Positions 53,330-54,814 of a stretch of DNA of 54,814 bases are shown here, piece by piece. The notes beneath the pieces were generated by a model. That model was not told the origin of the DNA and made no database searches. It saw nothing but the letters and a program-made list of their open reading frames with translations. Within the stretch, counting starts at the first letter, position 1. Each line of letters opens with the position of its first letter. A program made the position numbers and the translations under genes. The DNA is from Flavobacteriales bacterium (GTDB lineage Bacteria; Bacteroidota; Bacteroidia; Flavobacteriales_F; PHOS-HE28): positions 1 through 54,814 of the forward strand of contig JADKFY010000022.1 in NCBI GenBank assembly GCA_016717305.1. The letters are read 5' to 3'.

Positions 53330-53977
53330 ATGATCCGCGCCAACGGCATACACAAGAAATACGGTGATCTAGCTGTGCTGAAGGGTGTTGACCTGCACGT
53401 GCAGAAAGGCGAGGTGGTGAGCATTGTCGGGGCCAGTGGTGCGGGCAAGACCACCCTGCTCCAGATCCTGGGCACCTTGGAACGCGGCGATGCCGGCACC
53501 TTGGCGATCAACGGTGAAGAGGTGAGCAAGCTCGGCACCAAGGCCTTGAGCGCCTTCCGCAACAAACACATTGGTTTCGTGTTCCAATTCCACCACTTGC
53601 TTCCCGAATTCTCTGCGATCGAGAACGTCATGATGCCGGGACTGATCGCTGGTAAGAGCATGAAGGAATGCGAGCCGCGCGCCGTGCAGCTATTGGAACG
53701 ACTGAACATTTCCCCTCGTGCGCAACACAAGCCCAGCCAGCTAAGCGGTGGTGAACAACAACGTGTGGCCGTGGCGCGAGCGCTCTTCAACAATCCCAGC
53801 GTGGTGTTGGCCGATGAACCGTCCGGCAACCTCGATAGCGCACACGCCAAAGAATTGCATCAACTGTTCTTCGATCTGCGGAAGGAACTCGGGCAAACTT
53901 TTGTGATCGTTACGCACAACGAGGAATTGGCGGAGATGGCGGACCGGAGGCTGGTGATGCGGGATGGGGTGATCTGA
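53330..53977 (+). CDS. lolD: ABC transporter ATP-binding protein, LolD/MacB-like
   Basis: The 215-residue ATPase has Walker A VGASGAGKTT, signature QLSGGEQQRVAVARAL, Walker B VLADEPSGNLD and the H-loop THNEE. SGNLD and the overall length match the LolD/FtsE/MacB group. In Bacteroidota such stand-alone ATPases are usually annotated LolD, working with separate LolC/E permeases that release lipoproteins from the inner membrane. No permease is nearby, so assignment to the Lol system rather than to a MacB-type exporter is inferred from subfamily features. Confidence 0.85.
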   Translation: MIRANGIHKKYGDLAVLKGVDLHVQKGEVVSIVGASGAGKTTLLQILGTLERGDAGTLAINGEEVSKLGTKALSAFRNKHIGFVFQFHHLLPEFSAIENVMMPGLIAGKSMKECEPRAVQLLERLNISPRAQHKPSQLSGGEQQRVAVARALFNNPSVVLADEPSGNLDSAHAKELHQLFFDLRKELGQTFVIVTHNEELAEMADRRLVMRDGVI

Positions 53978-54067
53978 GGGGAATCGTCCGTTCAAATCGA
54001 CTTTCGCTGAAGCAACCACGCTCACGGAGCAGCGTCTAATTTGCATAAACCAAGTACTTGGGCCAAA

Positions 54068-54814
54068 ATGGGATCCTTACGCTCTTTCACACTGACCATT
54101 TTGGCCTGGTGCGCATTCGGCTTGCACGCGCAGGATGGTTCGAACGATCCAACGTTCAATCCAGATGACACTGGGCTCGGTTTGAACGCCAACGCTCGGT
54201 GTGTTGTCGTGCAGCCAGATGGTAAGATCCTGATAGGTGGTCTTTTTACCACCTGCAATGGTGTTTCACGCAACGGCGTCGCCCGATTGAATGCCGATGG
54301 GTCCTTGGATACCGGATTCAACCCCGGCTCGGGTGTGGCATGGACCCCGTCCGGGAATTACGCCCTACATGAATACGGTGTTATGGAAATGTCTCTCCAG
54401 TCCGATGGAAAGATCGTTATCGCCGGTGAGTTCGACGGGTACAATGGTCTTGCGCGAAAGAACATCGCACGATTGAACGCCGACGGGTCATTGGACACCG
54501 GTTTCGATCCTGGAACTGGGCCTAGCAGCGACATCTATGCCCTGGCGGTCCAGTCGGATGGTCATATTTTCATTGGAGGCACGTTCACGGCCTACAACGG
54601 AATTCCCCAGAGTTGCATAGCACGATTGAATTCCAATGGAAGCTTGGATACAGGAAGCGGCTTAGGAACTGGGGCCCAATGGACCGTCCGTTGTATTACA
54701 GTGGGATCGGACGACAAGGTGATGGTAGGGGGCGAATTTTCATCATTTAATGGTGTACTGCAGAGAGGTATCGTTCGGTTGAACACGGATGGAAGTCTTG
54801 ATGACGGGTTCGGT
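54068..54814 (+). CDS. delta-60 repeat secreted beta-propeller protein, 3'-truncated
   Basis: The frame opens at ATG 54068 with a signal peptide (GSLRSFTLTILAWCAFGLHAQ) and runs without a stop to the window end (249 codons). It is built of delta-60 (DUF5122) repeats, about 50-60 residues each: VVQPDGKILIGGLF..NGVSRNGVARLNADGSLDTGFNPGSG recurs four times with variation. The family forms beta-propellers and often ends in a type IX sorting domain, which would lie beyond the edge. It is probably a secreted or surface protein. Confidence 0.9.
   Translation, partial: MGSLRSFTLTILAWCAFGLHAQDGSNDPTFNPDDTGLGLNANARCVVVQPDGKILIGGLFTTCNGVSRNGVARLNADGSLDTGFNPGSGVAWTPSGNYALHEYGVMEMSLQSDGKIVIAGEFDGYNGLARKNIARLNADGSLDTGFDPGTGPSSDIYALAVQSDGHIFIGGTFTAYNGIPQSCIARLNSNGSLDTGSGLGTGAQWTVRCITVGSDDKVMVGGEFSSFNGVLQRGIVRLNTDGSLDDGFG

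Overview
The window reads as a chromosomal contig from a member of the Bacteroidota, most likely Flavobacteriales. The evidence is two proteins with the gliding-motility-type (type B) C-terminal sorting domain, two PorP/SprF proteins, PD40/OmpA proteins, a GldL-like mini-protein, DUF4294 and DUF1573 domains, Bacteroidota-style TAnnTTTG-like -7 boxes, and almost no Shine-Dalgarno signals. No rRNA, tRNA, CRISPR array, phage gene or transposase was seen.

Layout. (1) 1-11879, all plus strand and overlapping or nearly so: two back-to-back type IX secretion cassettes, each made of a type B secreted adhesin, a PorP/SprF protein and an OmpA-type envelope protein. The left edge cuts the first adhesin. 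(2) 11914-19468: PepE dipeptidase, an MscS-CorA pair, arginine decarboxylase, a deoxyhypusine-synthase-family enzyme, a poly-aspartate protein, a VOC protein, a GldL-like mini-protein and a MORN-like secreted protein. (3) 19610-36593: an extracellular polysaccharide region. An AlgI/AlgX-type acetylation pair is followed by a minus-strand ABC exporter with a three-domain glycosyltransferase, then two GT4 enzymes and an O-antigen ligase/polymerase. NhaA and a TraB/GumN protein follow, then a second AlgI/SGNH pair. (4) 36756-54814: mostly housekeeping genes (mtaB, lgt, inositol monophosphatase, acyltransferase 3, a sodium:solute symporter, a DUF4294 protein, biotin carboxylase, a KefB-type antiporter, nitronate monooxygenase, sucC, a YbdG-type channel, lolD). 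The right edge cuts a delta-60 repeat secreted protein.

Four otherwise intact genes have a single reading-frame break: the SBBP adhesin (about 6065), the ABC permease (about 27950), the sodium:solute symporter (about 42549) and the KefB-type antiporter (about 47660). Joining the frames gives full-length family members in each case, so uncorrected assembly indels are more likely than four decayed genes.

Non-coding structure includes a 160-bp MITE-like element with perfect 17-bp terminal inverted repeats and TA flanks (51697-51856), an in-frame palindromic repeat inside mtaB, a 25-bp-arm inverted repeat before the deoxyhypusine-synthase-like gene, a perfect 19-bp hairpin after the nitronate monooxygenase gene, and small families of dispersed intergenic repeats.
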